A DNA stretch of 64,000 bases from an uncultured Bacteroidales bacterium (GCA_902786725.1 CADADP010000005.1:1-64000); one strand, 5' to 3'. Positions 27,274-36,377 are shown, counted from the first letter of the stretch. The notes: generated by a model from the letters alone, not told the origin. Numbers and translations: made by a program.

Positions 27274-28281
27274 TTAATCCACATCTCTGTCGTATCTGGA
27301 TTTTGGGGAATGAGCACGCGCTGATTCTTGGGAATAGTGATGCAACTCGTAACTGTTCACGATGTTCTGCCATAGCACATAAAATCCGGGGCACACACTG
27401 GCTATGGGATTTAGATAGATATACGAAATCCAGATTGCGAACGATGTGTTTTTCTGCCCCAGCGCCTGCGCGCCCTCAATGGGGAATCGCTCGTGAACGC
27501 CTATGTAGTGCCCGGCCGCGTACTGCACAAAACAGACCACCGCCACCACCGCGGCCATCGCTATCAGGAACCACACGCCCACTTCGGCGTGGGCAATGTT
27601 CTTCACCGTGATGCCGGTGGTAATCATCAGCGAAAATGCCCACAGATAGAACGAGAGGTCGGTGATGGATATGATGCGCTTGTGCAGGCGGTGGAAGTAG
27701 TGCTTTATCACGTAGGCCACTGCCATTGGGAGCACCAGTATCTCGCACACTCGCTCCAATATCAGCAGAAACGACTGTAGCACGGTGTATTCCGATTTCA
27801 GTTCGATGAGTGGAAATAGAAGTGGAATCGTCATGGCTGCGAGAAAATTGGAGATGAACGTGTAGGTGGTCATGCTCGCGAGGTTGCCGCCAAGTTTCTC
27901 GGTCACAACGGCAGCCGATGTGGCCCCGGGGCCAATAATGCAGATAAGCACGCCCTCGGCCAGAATCAGGCTACGCCCATGCAAGTCAAAGCCCTTAATC
28001 AGCCCGAACACCATCGCCACGGTAATTATCTGAAAGGCGCACACCATCCAGTGCCACCGCGTGGGGCGCATCTTGTGGAAATTCACTTTGCAGAATGTCA
28101 CCAGTAGCACCAGAAACAGCACCACCGGCATCAGTGTGTCCATTATAGGGCTGAAAAAGTCGGCGGCATCGCTAAGCCCGGGTATTAGTGCGAAGATGAG
28201 GTAGATTGTGGCACCGGCCGCAATGGCGCATGGCAGTGTCCACTCTTTTATGAAGTTAATCACTTGTTTCATCATAGCCAT
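27274..28281 (-). CDS. Bile acid:Na+ symporter (BASS) superfamily transporter
   Basis: 335 residues with 9-10 membrane segments. Features fitting the BASS/SBF fold are LILAEGVLICIIGPGATSAAVVTEKLGGN (cross-over region with a polar ATSAAVV break), the repeated PLLFPLIE and EILVLPMAVAYVIKHYF, and a final polar helix with EGAQALGQKNTSFAIW (conserved QN pair). The substrate is unknown; organic anions or vitamins are typical. The start lies 26 bases inside the end of the upstream helicase gene (17 bases if the inner ATG at 28272 is used), so translation is probably coupled. Confidence 0.82.
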   Translation of the reverse strand: MAMMKQVINFIKEWTLPCAIAAGATIYLIFALIPGLSDAADFFSPIMDTLMPVVLFLVLLVTFCKVNFHKMRPTRWHWMVCAFQIITVAMVFGLIKGFDLHGRSLILAEGVLICIIGPGATSAAVVTEKLGGNLASMTTYTFISNFLAAMTIPLLFPLIELKSEYTVLQSFLLILERVCEILVLPMAVAYVIKHYFHRLHKRIISITDLSFYLWAFSLMITTGITVKNIAHAEVGVWFLIAMAAVVAVVCFVQYAAGHYIGVHERFPIEGAQALGQKNTSFAIWISYIYLNPIASVCPGFYVLWQNIVNSYELHHYSQESARAHSPKSRYDRDVD

Positions 28282-30145
28282 TGAGTTTGCGGATGTAGTG
28301 GTAGAGTTTGTTATAGAACGGATGCCGGGTCATGGTGGTGGCGTCGCCCAGTACAAATAGTTTCATTCTGGCCCGGGTCATGGCCACGTTCATGCGCCGC
28401 AGGTCGCGCAAGAATCCTATTTGGCCGTCGTCGTTAGAGCGAACCAAGCTAATCATAATCACGTCGCGCTCCTGTCCCTGAAATCCATCCACGGTGTTCA
28501 CCGAAATCTGGCGCCGTAGCGGCTTGAAGTATTCGCTTTTCTTGAGCAGTCGGCGCAAGTATTGAACCTGAGCGCGATAAGGCGATATGATGCCCACGTC
28601 TATTCGCTCGTCAACTATTCGCTCGCGCCCTATTCGCTCAATGTAACTCTGCAGTATGGCCAGTGTGAGGGCGGCTTCGTCACGGTTGATGCGCCCGAAA
28701 CTCTCTCCCACAAACTCCTCGCGGTACTCACCGGCAGTGTCAATCCATGTGATGGCTGTATCCAGGTCCAGTATGCTGCGACTGTGCACCTCGGGGGCGC
28801 ACTGAACGCGCCCATCATAGAACCAGTTGCTCGAAAATCGCATAATATCTTCATTCATGCGATATTGTACCTGTAATAGGGTGACGGTTTGCGGCTGATT
28901 CTCCACAAATTTCTCCATCAGTGTTTTGCCCAGACCGCCGTTGACGGCTTCGATGCTCTTCACGGTGGGCGGCAACTGGCAGTGGTCGCCGGCCAGAATC
29001 ACGCGGTCGGCCTTGCGAATCGCAATCCAGCATGCCGCTTCCAGGGCTTGGGCCGCCTCGTCGATAAACAGGGTGCCGAAGCGGTAGCCCTCCAGAGTGC
29101 GGCTGGCACTTCCGGCAAGGGTACACGCTATAACTCGGGCTTGCCCCATTAGGGCATTATGGATACGGATTTCCAGTTCCGTGATGCGGCTCTTGAGGCG
29201 GTCCACCTTCTGGTGGTAGTTGTTGTCGCCGCGTTTTCGCGAGCCTTGAACCTCGCGCAAGGCCTTGCGCAAAGCCCACAGCTGAGGATAGTCGGCGTGT
29301 GCTTCATAGCGACGCTCGTAGGTGAGCGCAAGCATTTTGTCGGTTACACGTGCCGGATTTCCTATCCGCAACACGTCTATGCCTCGGTTGCCCAGCTGCT
29401 CGCTAATCCAGTCCACGGCCATGTTGCTCTGCGCGCACACAAGCACCTGGTTTTCGCGCCGCAGGGTTTCGTAGATGGCTTCAACCAGAGTCGTGGTCTT
29501 ACCGGTCCCCGGTGGGCCGTGAACCACAGCCACGTCTTTGGCGGCAAGCACGCTGTTCACGGCCTGCTGCTGACTTGCGTTGAGCCAGGGAAACTGAATG
29601 GGCTGCAGTTGCAGCGTGGCCGTGGGTAGCAAGCCGTAGAACGTGTCGCGCAACTCGGCCAGGCGATTGCCTTTGGCATTGATTGCGCGTTCCAGTGCCT
29701 CGGTCATGAGGCGGTAAGTGGTTTCATCGAACGATAGTTGCACACCCAGCCGCTCAGTGCTCTGCAGATGGCTCACGGTGGCCGGATCGCTCACGCTCAC
29801 CACCATGCGGTTCTCCTCGGCGTAACTCACGGTGCCGCCAAACTTCAGGTAGTGCAGACTGTCGCTACCGTCAACGCTGAAGAACATTACCTGCTTGCCG
29901 GGCTCGAAATTGTGCTCGATTTCGGTGTCGTCATCGCGGAAAATCTCAATCACCAGCGAATTGAGCGAGTTGTAGTAGGAACGCCCTGTGCGTGCGGGAT
30001 ACCAGCAGTCGCCTCGCTTCACTTTGCGTGCCACGCCCCACGTCTCGGTGAGCCGCTGAAATTCCTCTTTCTCGGCCGTGTATTCCAGTTTCAGCAGTTC
30101 GCGTTGACGGAGCAGTGATTGTATGGCGTTAGGTTTCGTACTCAC
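28256..30145 (-). CDS. Superfamily 1B (Upf1/IGHMBP2-like) DNA/RNA helicase
   Basis: 629 residues. An N-terminal beta-barrel region (about 1-190) is followed by RecA-like domain 1 with Walker A VHGPPGTGKTTTLVEAI (about 208-224), motif Ia VLVCAQSNMAVDWISEQL and motif II LFIDEAAQALEA. Motif III is VILAGDHCQLPPTV. RecA-like domain 2 has VQYRMNEDIMRF, motif V VNTVDGFQGQERDVIMIS and motif VI NVAMTRARMKLFVLGD. It is related to the 5'-to-3' helicases acting on RNA or DNA. It overlaps the upstream DUF4294 gene by 4 bases and the downstream BASS gene by 26, in one three-gene unit. Confidence 0.93.
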   Translation of the reverse strand: MSTKPNAIQSLLRQRELLKLEYTAEKEEFQRLTETWGVARKVKRGDCWYPARTGRSYYNSLNSLVIEIFRDDDTEIEHNFEPGKQVMFFSVDGSDSLHYLKFGGTVSYAEENRMVVSVSDPATVSHLQSTERLGVQLSFDETTYRLMTEALERAINAKGNRLAELRDTFYGLLPTATLQLQPIQFPWLNASQQQAVNSVLAAKDVAVVHGPPGTGKTTTLVEAIYETLRRENQVLVCAQSNMAVDWISEQLGNRGIDVLRIGNPARVTDKMLALTYERRYEAHADYPQLWALRKALREVQGSRKRGDNNYHQKVDRLKSRITELEIRIHNALMGQARVIACTLAGSASRTLEGYRFGTLFIDEAAQALEAACWIAIRKADRVILAGDHCQLPPTVKSIEAVNGGLGKTLMEKFVENQPQTVTLLQVQYRMNEDIMRFSSNWFYDGRVQCAPEVHSRSILDLDTAITWIDTAGEYREEFVGESFGRINRDEAALTLAILQSYIERIGRERIVDERIDVGIISPYRAQVQYLRRLLKKSEYFKPLRRQISVNTVDGFQGQERDVIMISLVRSNDDGQIGFLRDLRRMNVAMTRARMKLFVLGDATTMTRHPFYNKLYHYIRKLNGYDETSD

Positions 30146-30789
30146 AACGTGCCTTGTTCCACCCTTACGCAGATACGTTCTATCATGGCGTCGTTCTTGT
30201 CCTTGTCGGGGTGGTAGCCGGCTTTCATGTTCACCCCGAAGAAGCGCCCGAATGTTTGCCAGAATCCGGCCCGGAACGTGCCCAAAAATGCCTTAACGAT
30301 GCTATATGAGTTCTGGTTGGTCTCGCGATTGATGAGCTTTATCAGCATTTTACCCTGCGACTTGGTCATCTTTTTCATCTCGGGCTTGTATTGCCTGAAG
30401 ATTTCTTTCTCAAACCGCTTCAGGTATTCTTCTTTCTCTTTCTTGGTCTTGTAGGTCTCCAGATACTCGTAGGTCTCGAGCAGCGTTGCGCTGATCACTT
30501 TGGCGTAGGGTAGGGTGCGCTTCACGTCACGCACCGTTTTCCAGTAAAACTCTTCTTCTTTCTTGTTGCGAAATCGCTCGCGGGGGTAGATGATGATGGG
30601 GTTGAACACAAGCATCATCAGCGTGTCGCCGGTTTCTTCCTCCACAAAGTGATACATGCCGGCCCACACTTTTCGCGTCAGGCTGGGCAACTGCTCCAAG
30701 TCGGGCATCTCAGGCTCGTTTTGGGCAAGGGCCGGTACCGTCGCGAAAGCGGCACCTATGAGCGTCAATATCATTAAGAGTCGTTTCAT
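30142..30789 (-). CDS. DUF4294 family secreted protein
   Basis: 215 residues with a signal peptide (1-22, ending in ALAQ). The middle matches the Bacteroidetes DUF4294 family: IIIYPRERFRNKKEEEFYWK, then DVKRTLPYAKVISATLLETY, a Lys/Glu-rich helical region and SQGKMLIKLINRETNQNSYS (about 150-170) before GTFRAGFWQTFGRFFGVNMK. No catalytic motif is evident and the function is unknown. It overlaps the helicase gene start by 4 bases (ATGA-type), an unexpected pairing of an exported protein with a helicase. Confidence 0.82.
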   Translation of the reverse strand: MKRLLMILTLIGAAFATVPALAQNEPEMPDLEQLPSLTRKVWAGMYHFVEEETGDTLMMLVFNPIIIYPRERFRNKKEEEFYWKTVRDVKRTLPYAKVISATLLETYEYLETYKTKKEKEEYLKRFEKEIFRQYKPEMKKMTKSQGKMLIKLINRETNQNSYSIVKAFLGTFRAGFWQTFGRFFGVNMKAGYHPDKDKNDAMIERICVRVEQGTL

Positions 30790-30875
30790 TACGCCGGCAA
30801 AGGTAAATATTTCTTGCTAAATGGTGGCAAAGTTGGATGGTTAAACTTTGTTGTACAAGCAATTTCGGGCATGTG

Positions 30876-32294
30876 TCAGTCGCGGACAAGGTGTTTCTTA
30901 CCGTTGCTGATGACGATGCCCCTGCTGTCGGGGCCCACCGGCTGGCCCAGCAGGTTATAGCGTGGGCTATCGGGGGCGGAGATGTCTCGAACAATACTTT
31001 CCACGCCGGCTCCGTCGCTTGCCGGGATAAAAATCACTTCTCCCAGCGAGGGATTGTCGGCCTTGTGATACACACATGTTTCGATTAGTTCGGGTGTCTG
31101 TTGGGCCACGCTCCAAGTGTTGCCCTGGGCATAGAGCGTGGCTGTGCCGTTGTTTGCCAAGTCGCACCGGGCATACTCGGCATCTCCGTTTCCGTTGTTG
31201 CTGAATGTGTTGTTCCCGGGGTTGTAGTCGGCTGCCAGCGGGTCGGCGGTTTTGCCGCAGTTTACTTCGTTGGCACCTATCACGGTGATTCCCCAGTAGT
31301 GACCGGTGATGGTGTTGCCACTCACCACGGCCGTGGTGGTGCCGTATGGGTTCGTGATGTTGATGCCGCTACCGCCACTCATCGGGTTGGCAATGAAGTG
31401 ATTGTCGCAAATCTCGTTGTCGCAGACGCTCACGTTGCCGCCGCCGGTAATGGTGATGCCGTAGGAGTTGTCTTTCACCACGTTGCGGCTCACCGTGCAG
31501 GTGTTAGTGAAGTCCATGCTGAGTAGGTTGCTCAACGCGATGCCGCCGGCGCGCGTCACCACTGCTCGTCCTATCACGCTATTGTCGGTGATGACGATGT
31601 CGTTATCGCCACTGCAGGTTAGATTAATAGCCGGCAACAGCCGCTCCGACGTGCCATTACCGGTGAACTCGCAGTGGCTGATGGTGATGCCTACCGGCGT
31701 GTTGGCTCCTGTGGCCACGCATCCGCCATAGCTTCCGGTAAATAAGCATTCGGTGATGGCGTTGCCGCTGCCTACTGCCGTGAAGTTCACCGCATTATTG
31801 CTCAGTCGGCCGTTGTGGTTCTTAAACTGACAGTTGTCGAGCGTCAGACTACCTTGTGGCGAGCCAAACGAAATCCCTATGAACTCAAAAGTAACATTGC
31901 TGAAGCGGCACTGTGCCTTGTCGCAAAACACTCTGATGCCTTGCGCCGTCTGCGCCGCGTCCTCGTCGGTGGCGGTGAGGGTGGCGCCGTTCTCTACCTC
32001 AGCCATGATGTCGCCGTTGACGCACAATCGCGCGTCGGCGGCAAACTTGACCACATCGCCGTCGGCGATTCTTAGCGTGTTGCCGTCGGCAATAGTGAGC
32101 TCACTGCCGCTTACCGTAAGACCGCCGCCGTCGAGCGTTATTTCCTCGTCACTTGTGGGCCCGAAAACGTATTCACCGTCCTTGATAGTTACTCCACTAC
32201 CGCTGATTGCGGCCAGAGAAGCGAAAGTGTATTCCTTGGCTACCGCACTGGCGCAGAGTGCTATAAAAATGCAAAATGCGTAAAATTTCCTCAT
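30876..32294 (-). CDS. Secreted right-handed beta-helix protein
   Basis: 472 residues with a signal peptide (1-19, ending in ASAVA). After a 60-residue strand-rich region (ITLDGGGLTVSGSELTIADG), residues about 110-400 are short repeats of a parallel beta-helix. They include QCRFSNVTFEFIGISF, VGITISHCEFTGNG, NDIVITDNSVIGRAV, NVSVCDNEICDNHF and AVVSGNTITGHYWGI. The C-terminal tail YNLLGQPVGPDSRGIVIS resembles the sorting-like tail seen on many Bacteroidales exported proteins. No carbohydrate-active residues could be identified; a polysaccharide lyase or an adhesin are both possible. Confidence 0.82.
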   Translation of the reverse strand: MRKFYAFCIFIALCASAVAKEYTFASLAAISGSGVTIKDGEYVFGPTSDEEITLDGGGLTVSGSELTIADGNTLRIADGDVVKFAADARLCVNGDIMAEVENGATLTATDEDAAQTAQGIRVFCDKAQCRFSNVTFEFIGISFGSPQGSLTLDNCQFKNHNGRLSNNAVNFTAVGSGNAITECLFTGSYGGCVATGANTPVGITISHCEFTGNGTSERLLPAINLTCSGDNDIVITDNSVIGRAVVTRAGGIALSNLLSMDFTNTCTVSRNVVKDNSYGITITGGGNVSVCDNEICDNHFIANPMSGGSGINITNPYGTTTAVVSGNTITGHYWGITVIGANEVNCGKTADPLAADYNPGNNTFSNNGNGDAEYARCDLANNGTATLYAQGNTWSVAQQTPELIETCVYHKADNPSLGEVIFIPASDGAGVESIVRDISAPDSPRYNLLGQPVGPDSRGIVISNGKKHLVRD

Positions 32295-32323
32295 AATCCC
32301 TTTATGTGGTTACAAAAACTGTG

Positions 32324-32331
32324 CAAAGTTA
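32324..32331 (-). promoter_or_regulatory. -7 element of the beta-helix protein gene
   Basis: Minus strand TAACTTTG, matching TAnnTTTG, 30 bases before the ATG at 32294. The -33 position reads GTG on the minus strand, one base off TTG. Confidence 0.6.
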
Positions 32332-32549
32332 CACTAAATCTTGCTCTTTTCACCGCATTTGGCTCGGTTTCCCCCAAAAAAAATACCTTTACGATGTCGC
32401 AACAGCTATAAAACACGCTATTAAACATAGATTCGGCCGGTAGTGGCAGGCTTTTCAAGACTTGAAATGAGCCGATGTGCGGAATTGGAGAGGGGTAAAA
32501 TGCAACGATGATGCCAAAGAATTGACATCACCGCTGTTTCAAAATCTTG

Positions 32550-32623
32550 TCGGGGTGAGAGGACTCGAACTTCCGACCTCCACGTCCCGAACGTGGCGCG
32601 CTAACCAACTGTGCTACACCCCG
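32550..32623 (-). tRNA. tRNA-Pro (CGG)
   Basis: On the minus strand the acceptor CGGGGTG (from 32623) pairs with CACCCCG (ending 32551), discriminator A at 32550. The anticodon stem CCACG/CGTGG encloses TTCGGGA with anticodon CGG. The T-loop is GTTCGAGTC. The length is 74 bases; CCA is not encoded. Confidence 0.97.
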
Positions 32624-32640
32624 AACTCGTTTTTGCGGTG

Positions 32641-32671
32641 CAAAGTTATGTAAAATCTGCTGAACTGGCAA
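32641..32671 (-). promoter_or_regulatory. Promoter of tRNA-Pro
   Basis: Minus strand TTG at 32669-32671, 20-base spacer, TAACTTTG at 32641-32648. It is an exact match of the window's promoter pattern, 17 bases before the tRNA 5' end. Confidence 0.85.
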
Positions 32672-32763
32672 ATTTATTTTAATCAAATCCAAGATTTGGC
32701 CAAAATTCCGAGCCCTTATCGAAGCTAAGTGTGGGTCGAGGTGATGGAGCGGAGGGTGGGCGG

Positions 32764-35547
32764 TTAGTGGGCGTCGAGCCAGTTCTGTGCGGCGGCGTGC
32801 GCGGCTGTGAGGGCCACATGGCCGTGGTAAGCACCTTCCATTTCGGTAACCACAATTCGCGTTACCTGCTCCAATTCGTCGGGGCAGACGTCGAAGTTGA
32901 GTTCGTCGTGAACCTGCAGAATCATCTTGGATTTGAGTCCGGCCTCGCGGAAGCGGGCGTGAATGCGGTTCATGGCAATCTTGATGATGTCGGCCGCTGT
33001 GCCCTGAATGGGCGCGTTGATGGCGTTTCGTTCGCTGAAACTGCGCACCACGGCGTTGCGCGAGTTGATGTCGGGTAACATTCGACGTCGGCCAAAAAGA
33101 GTGGTAACATATCCGTTTTGTCGGGCGTGAGCCACTTGGTCGTCGATGTAGGCTTTGACCCCCGGGAATGTGGCAAAGTATCCATCGATAAGCATTTTTG
33201 CCTCGGCCCGTGGAATTTGCAGACGTTCGCTCAAGCCAAAAGCTGAAATGCCGTATAGAATGCCGAAATTGGCTGTTTTGGCTTTGCGTCGCTGGTCGGG
33301 CGTGACGCTTTCGAGAGGTTCGTGATAGATTTTGCTCGCTGTAATGGCGTGGATGTCGTGATTGTGCGCGAAGGCGTCGAGCATGGTTTGGTCTTGGCTC
33401 AAGTCGGCCACAAGCCGGAGTTCGATTTGCGAGTAATCGGCGCTGAAAAACACGTTGCCCTCAGATGGGATGAAGGCGCGACGTATTTCACGGCCATCGT
33501 CGGTGCGGATGGGTATGTTCTGCAGGTTTGGATTGACGCTTGAGAGGCGTCCGGTGGCGGTGACTGTCTGCTTGTAGGTGGTGTGGATGCGTCCGGTGGT
33601 GGGGTTGATGAGTGTGGGCAGTGCGTTGACGTAAGTGGAAAGGAGTTTGCGAATACCTCTCAGCTCCAGTATTTTGCCCACCAGCGGATGTCGGTCTTGC
33701 AGTCGGAGCAGGATTTCCTCGGTGGTGGAGTACTGTCCCGTCTTGGTTTTCTTGGCTTTGCTGTCGATTTTCAGGCGGTCGAAAAGGATTTCGCCAACTT
33801 GAGCTGGCGAGGCGGTGTTGAATTCACCCCCCGCCAATTGGTGGCATTCGAGTTCGAGCGCGTTCATGCGAGCTGTGAGTTGTACTGAATAGTCTTTGAG
33901 TGCGGCCACATCGATTCGAGCGCCGGCTATCTCCATGTCGGCCAGCACGCGCACCAGCGGCATTTCGATCTCGTTCAGAAGTGTTGTCATTCCGTTATCT
34001 TCAATGGCGGTGGTGAGTGGCTGCACGAGTGCAAGATTAACGTCGGCCATTTCGCATGCGTAGTCGGTGATTTTGTCGGAATCGAAAAGGTTGTGTGCCG
34101 CCTTTGAATGCCCTTTAGCCGGCGAGAGCGGCGGCAAGCACTCGTAGTTGAGCAGCGCCGGGGATATGTCGGCCACGTCGTGGTTTCGTTCGGGCTGAAG
34201 CAGGTAATGAGCTACAGATGTGTCGAAATAAGGCGCTGTGAAATCCACGCCCAGACAGTGAAGAATCACGATATCGCGCTTAACGTCGTTGCTGACAATG
34301 GTGGCTCGGGCCGAGAATAGCGGCTTGAGCGCATCGAGCATCCAGCCGAAAGCGTCGATGGGGAAGAAATATGCTTCGCGGCGGCCTGTGGCAATGGCAA
34401 TGCCGGAGAGCGAGGCTTTCATCGCCTCGTCGCCCTGAGCAATGAGAGCGATGCCCAATGCGTTGTGACTGAGCAGCTTCGGTATCAGCAACTGAGCCTC
34501 GTCGGGCTCGGAAATGAGGCGGTAGGAGTGTGGCCGTGACGCGAGTTTTTCTTTTTCGACTGCGGCAGTGGCGGCCGGTTCCGGCTCCGCCTCGTCGAAA
34601 CTGAACAACGAGGGTTGTTGAGTGGCCTGTTCCGTCGTTTCGTTTGCCGGTGCGCTATCGTCAGCAGATGAGGGATCGGAGATGTTTTCGCCCAGAATGC
34701 GCATGGCTAGCGACTTGAATTCCAGTTCGGTGAATACGGCCTTCAAGGCCCTGGTGTCGATGTCGCGCAGCGTGAGCTCGTTGGGGTTGAAGTGGATGGG
34801 GACATCGGTTCGGATGGTGGCCAGGTATTTCGAGAACCGGATTTGTTCGGCAAATTGCTCAACGTTTTCCTTTTGTTTGCCCTTTAGCAAGGCTGTGTTT
34901 TGCAGCAGGTTCTCGACCGAGCCAAACTGCTGAATAAGTTTCTCGGCCGTTTTTGGTCCCACACCCGGGCATCCGGGAATGTTGTCGGCAGTGTCGCCCA
35001 TGAGTCCCAGAATGTCGATGACTTGAGATGGCGAATCGATGCCATATTTAGCCTTGATTTCGTCGGGTCCCGAGATGGCGTTGTCGCCAGGGTGGTAGAT
35101 TTTCACATGGTCGGTAACCAACTGTCCAAAGTCCTTATCGCCGGTGACCATGAAAGAAAAGAATCCGTGTTCCTGTGCCATGACAGAGAGCGTGCCGATT
35201 ACGTCGTCGGCCTCAAACCCGGGGACTTCAAAAGTGGCGATGCCCCATGCTTTCAGTATGCGCTTGATGTAGGGCACGGCAACCTTGATGCCATCGGGAG
35301 TCTCCTCGCGTTGCGCCTTGTACTGCGGGTATTCCTTGTGTCGGAATGTGCCTCCCGGCGGGTCGAAGCAAACGGCAATGTGTGAAGGGTTTTCGCGTCG
35401 GATGAGTTCGTAGAGAGTGTTGACAAAGCCGAATATCGCTGATGTATTGACCCCACGAGATGAGAATCTGGGGTTACGCATAAGAGCATAATATGCCCGA
35501 AAAATCAGTGCGTAGGCATCGAGCAGGAACAGTCTTTTTTCTTCCAT
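32764..35547 (-). CDS. polA: DNA polymerase I
   Basis: 927 residues, full length. The 5'-nuclease domain (1 to about 290) has LFLLDAYALIFRAYYAL and EADDVIGTLSVMA, with a helix-hairpin-helix at PGCPGVGPKTAEKLIQQFGS. The polymerase has motif A FFSADYSQIELRLVADLS, motif B RRKAKTANFGILYGISAFG and motif C LQVHDELNFDV. The middle 3'-5' exonuclease domain is oddly degenerate: where Exo I should read D-x-E (FDTET in most PolA) the sequence reads ALGIALIAQGDE, while parts of Exo II (FDTSVAHYLL) and Exo III (YACEMADV) persist. Proofreading is therefore probably lost. A linker rich in Glu/Ala/Thr (about 290-345) precedes it. A -7 element is at 35594-35601. Confidence 0.97.
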   Translation of the reverse strand: MEEKRLFLLDAYALIFRAYYALMRNPRFSSRGVNTSAIFGFVNTLYELIRRENPSHIAVCFDPPGGTFRHKEYPQYKAQREETPDGIKVAVPYIKRILKAWGIATFEVPGFEADDVIGTLSVMAQEHGFFSFMVTGDKDFGQLVTDHVKIYHPGDNAISGPDEIKAKYGIDSPSQVIDILGLMGDTADNIPGCPGVGPKTAEKLIQQFGSVENLLQNTALLKGKQKENVEQFAEQIRFSKYLATIRTDVPIHFNPNELTLRDIDTRALKAVFTELEFKSLAMRILGENISDPSSADDSAPANETTEQATQQPSLFSFDEAEPEPAATAAVEKEKLASRPHSYRLISEPDEAQLLIPKLLSHNALGIALIAQGDEAMKASLSGIAIATGRREAYFFPIDAFGWMLDALKPLFSARATIVSNDVKRDIVILHCLGVDFTAPYFDTSVAHYLLQPERNHDVADISPALLNYECLPPLSPAKGHSKAAHNLFDSDKITDYACEMADVNLALVQPLTTAIEDNGMTTLLNEIEMPLVRVLADMEIAGARIDVAALKDYSVQLTARMNALELECHQLAGGEFNTASPAQVGEILFDRLKIDSKAKKTKTGQYSTTEEILLRLQDRHPLVGKILELRGIRKLLSTYVNALPTLINPTTGRIHTTYKQTVTATGRLSSVNPNLQNIPIRTDDGREIRRAFIPSEGNVFFSADYSQIELRLVADLSQDQTMLDAFAHNHDIHAITASKIYHEPLESVTPDQRRKAKTANFGILYGISAFGLSERLQIPRAEAKMLIDGYFATFPGVKAYIDDQVAHARQNGYVTTLFGRRRMLPDINSRNAVVRSFSERNAINAPIQGTAADIIKIAMNRIHARFREAGLKSKMILQVHDELNFDVCPDELEQVTRIVVTEMEGAYHGHVALTAAHAAAQNWLDAH

Positions 35548-35593
35548 GAGCAGAGGTCGGTATTGATGCGGTTTTGCGCAAAAAGTTGCAATA

Positions 35594-35601
35594 CAAAGGT
35601 A
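35594..35601 (-). promoter_or_regulatory. -7 element of polA
   Basis: Minus strand TACCTTTG, matching TAnnTTTG, 47 bases before the polA ATG at 35547. No TTG at 20-base spacing. Confidence 0.55.
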
Positions 35602-35647
35602 GTAAAAAAGCGTGTAAAAACGCGGAAAACAAATGCAGAAAATGACA

Positions 35648-35678
35648 TTGACAAGATAATTGCCGGGTGCTAATTTTG
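35648..35678 (+). promoter_or_regulatory. Orphan plus-strand promoter in the polA/lipoprotein spacer
   Basis: TTG at 35648-35650, 20-base spacer, TAATTTTG at 35671-35678: a full match to TTG-N20-TAnnTTTG, pointing right. No plus-strand gene follows; both flanking genes are on the minus strand. The 22 bases at 35631-35652 match 55960-55981 (the promoter of the gene at 56074) with a single difference. Two short hairpins follow (stems 35714-35719/35729-35734 and 35743-35747/35757-35761). It could drive a small RNA, or be the relic of a lost gene. Confidence 0.6.
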
Positions 35679-35783
35679 CAACCGGAAAGAGTTCCTTGAC
35701 ATGATTAGTTGTTGGCTATCGTAGCTGTATAGCCGTTGTTTACCCAAGATTGGTAGTTGGGCCGCAGCAAGAGGCGTGAATTC

Positions 35784-36377
35784 TTAAGGATGATTTGGGT
35801 TTAAGAAATCCTCCATCGCTTTGCGGAAATCGATGTTGAACTTCCGGTCCACGAAGTTATGAATTTTCCAATCCCCATCTTCACCCTCCTTGACCAGAGT
35901 CAGCTGCACCGGTGTAACCTCACCAAAGTTGTGCACATCCAGTGTGACGTAGGCCTTGTTGGCGTTAGTGCCATCGAAGCGTAGAAACTTAAAGTTGTCG
36001 GCGAAGAAGTTATTCACATCCTGCCCCATAACCCAGTAGTCGCCATCGAGGCATAAAATGCCGGTGCGTCGCTCCTGGTCGGTGACTTTGTCGCGAAGCG
36101 TGATCCAATCGCGAGAGCAAAATTCCTTGTCGATATCCACATCGGGTCCCATATCCGCTGTGCTGCGATAGGCCGATTCGGCCACGGAATATATGTCCTT
36201 CACACGCTGGATGAGCCTGTCGCGCTCGGCTTTCAGGTCGGCGTCGGAAAGAGAGGTTTGCGTTTCCTGCCGGTCCTGAGCGGTGTTGTTATGCGAGTCG
36301 CTACTCTTGGCAAAGTCGCAAGCTGTGAGCAGAAGCGCAATCAGGGCCGCGAAAACAAGTTTTCTGTTTGTAGTCAT
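35784..36377 (-). CDS. Lipoprotein, DUF3828-like
   Basis: 197 residues with a lipoprotein signal (LLLTAC, Cys at about residue 20) and a low-complexity polar linker to about 50. The rest resembles the DUF3828 type: an N-terminal helix LIQRVKDIYSVAESAYRSTA, then DKEFCSRDWITLRDKV, DGDYWVMGQDVNNFF, and strands ending in VQLTLVKEGEDGDWKIHNFVD. The assignment is by resemblance only. It is the last gene of the five-gene TMEM43 operon and overlaps the previous gene by 4 bases, so translation is coupled. Confidence 0.78.
   Translation of the reverse strand: MTTNRKLVFAALIALLLTACDFAKSSDSHNNTAQDRQETQTSLSDADLKAERDRLIQRVKDIYSVAESAYRSTADMGPDVDIDKEFCSRDWITLRDKVTDQERRTGILCLDGDYWVMGQDVNNFFADNFKFLRFDGTNANKAYVTLDVHNFGEVTPVQLTLVKEGEDGDWKIHNFVDRKFNIDFRKAMEDFLNPNHP

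Larger units (their letters stand above)
32295..32763. other. Intergenic region around tRNA-Pro
   Basis: The spacer holds the promoter of the beta-helix gene (32324-32331), the tRNA-Pro gene (32550-32623) and its promoter (32641-32671). The stretch 32340-32545 contains no reading frame or hairpin that I can support. Confidence 0.5.
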
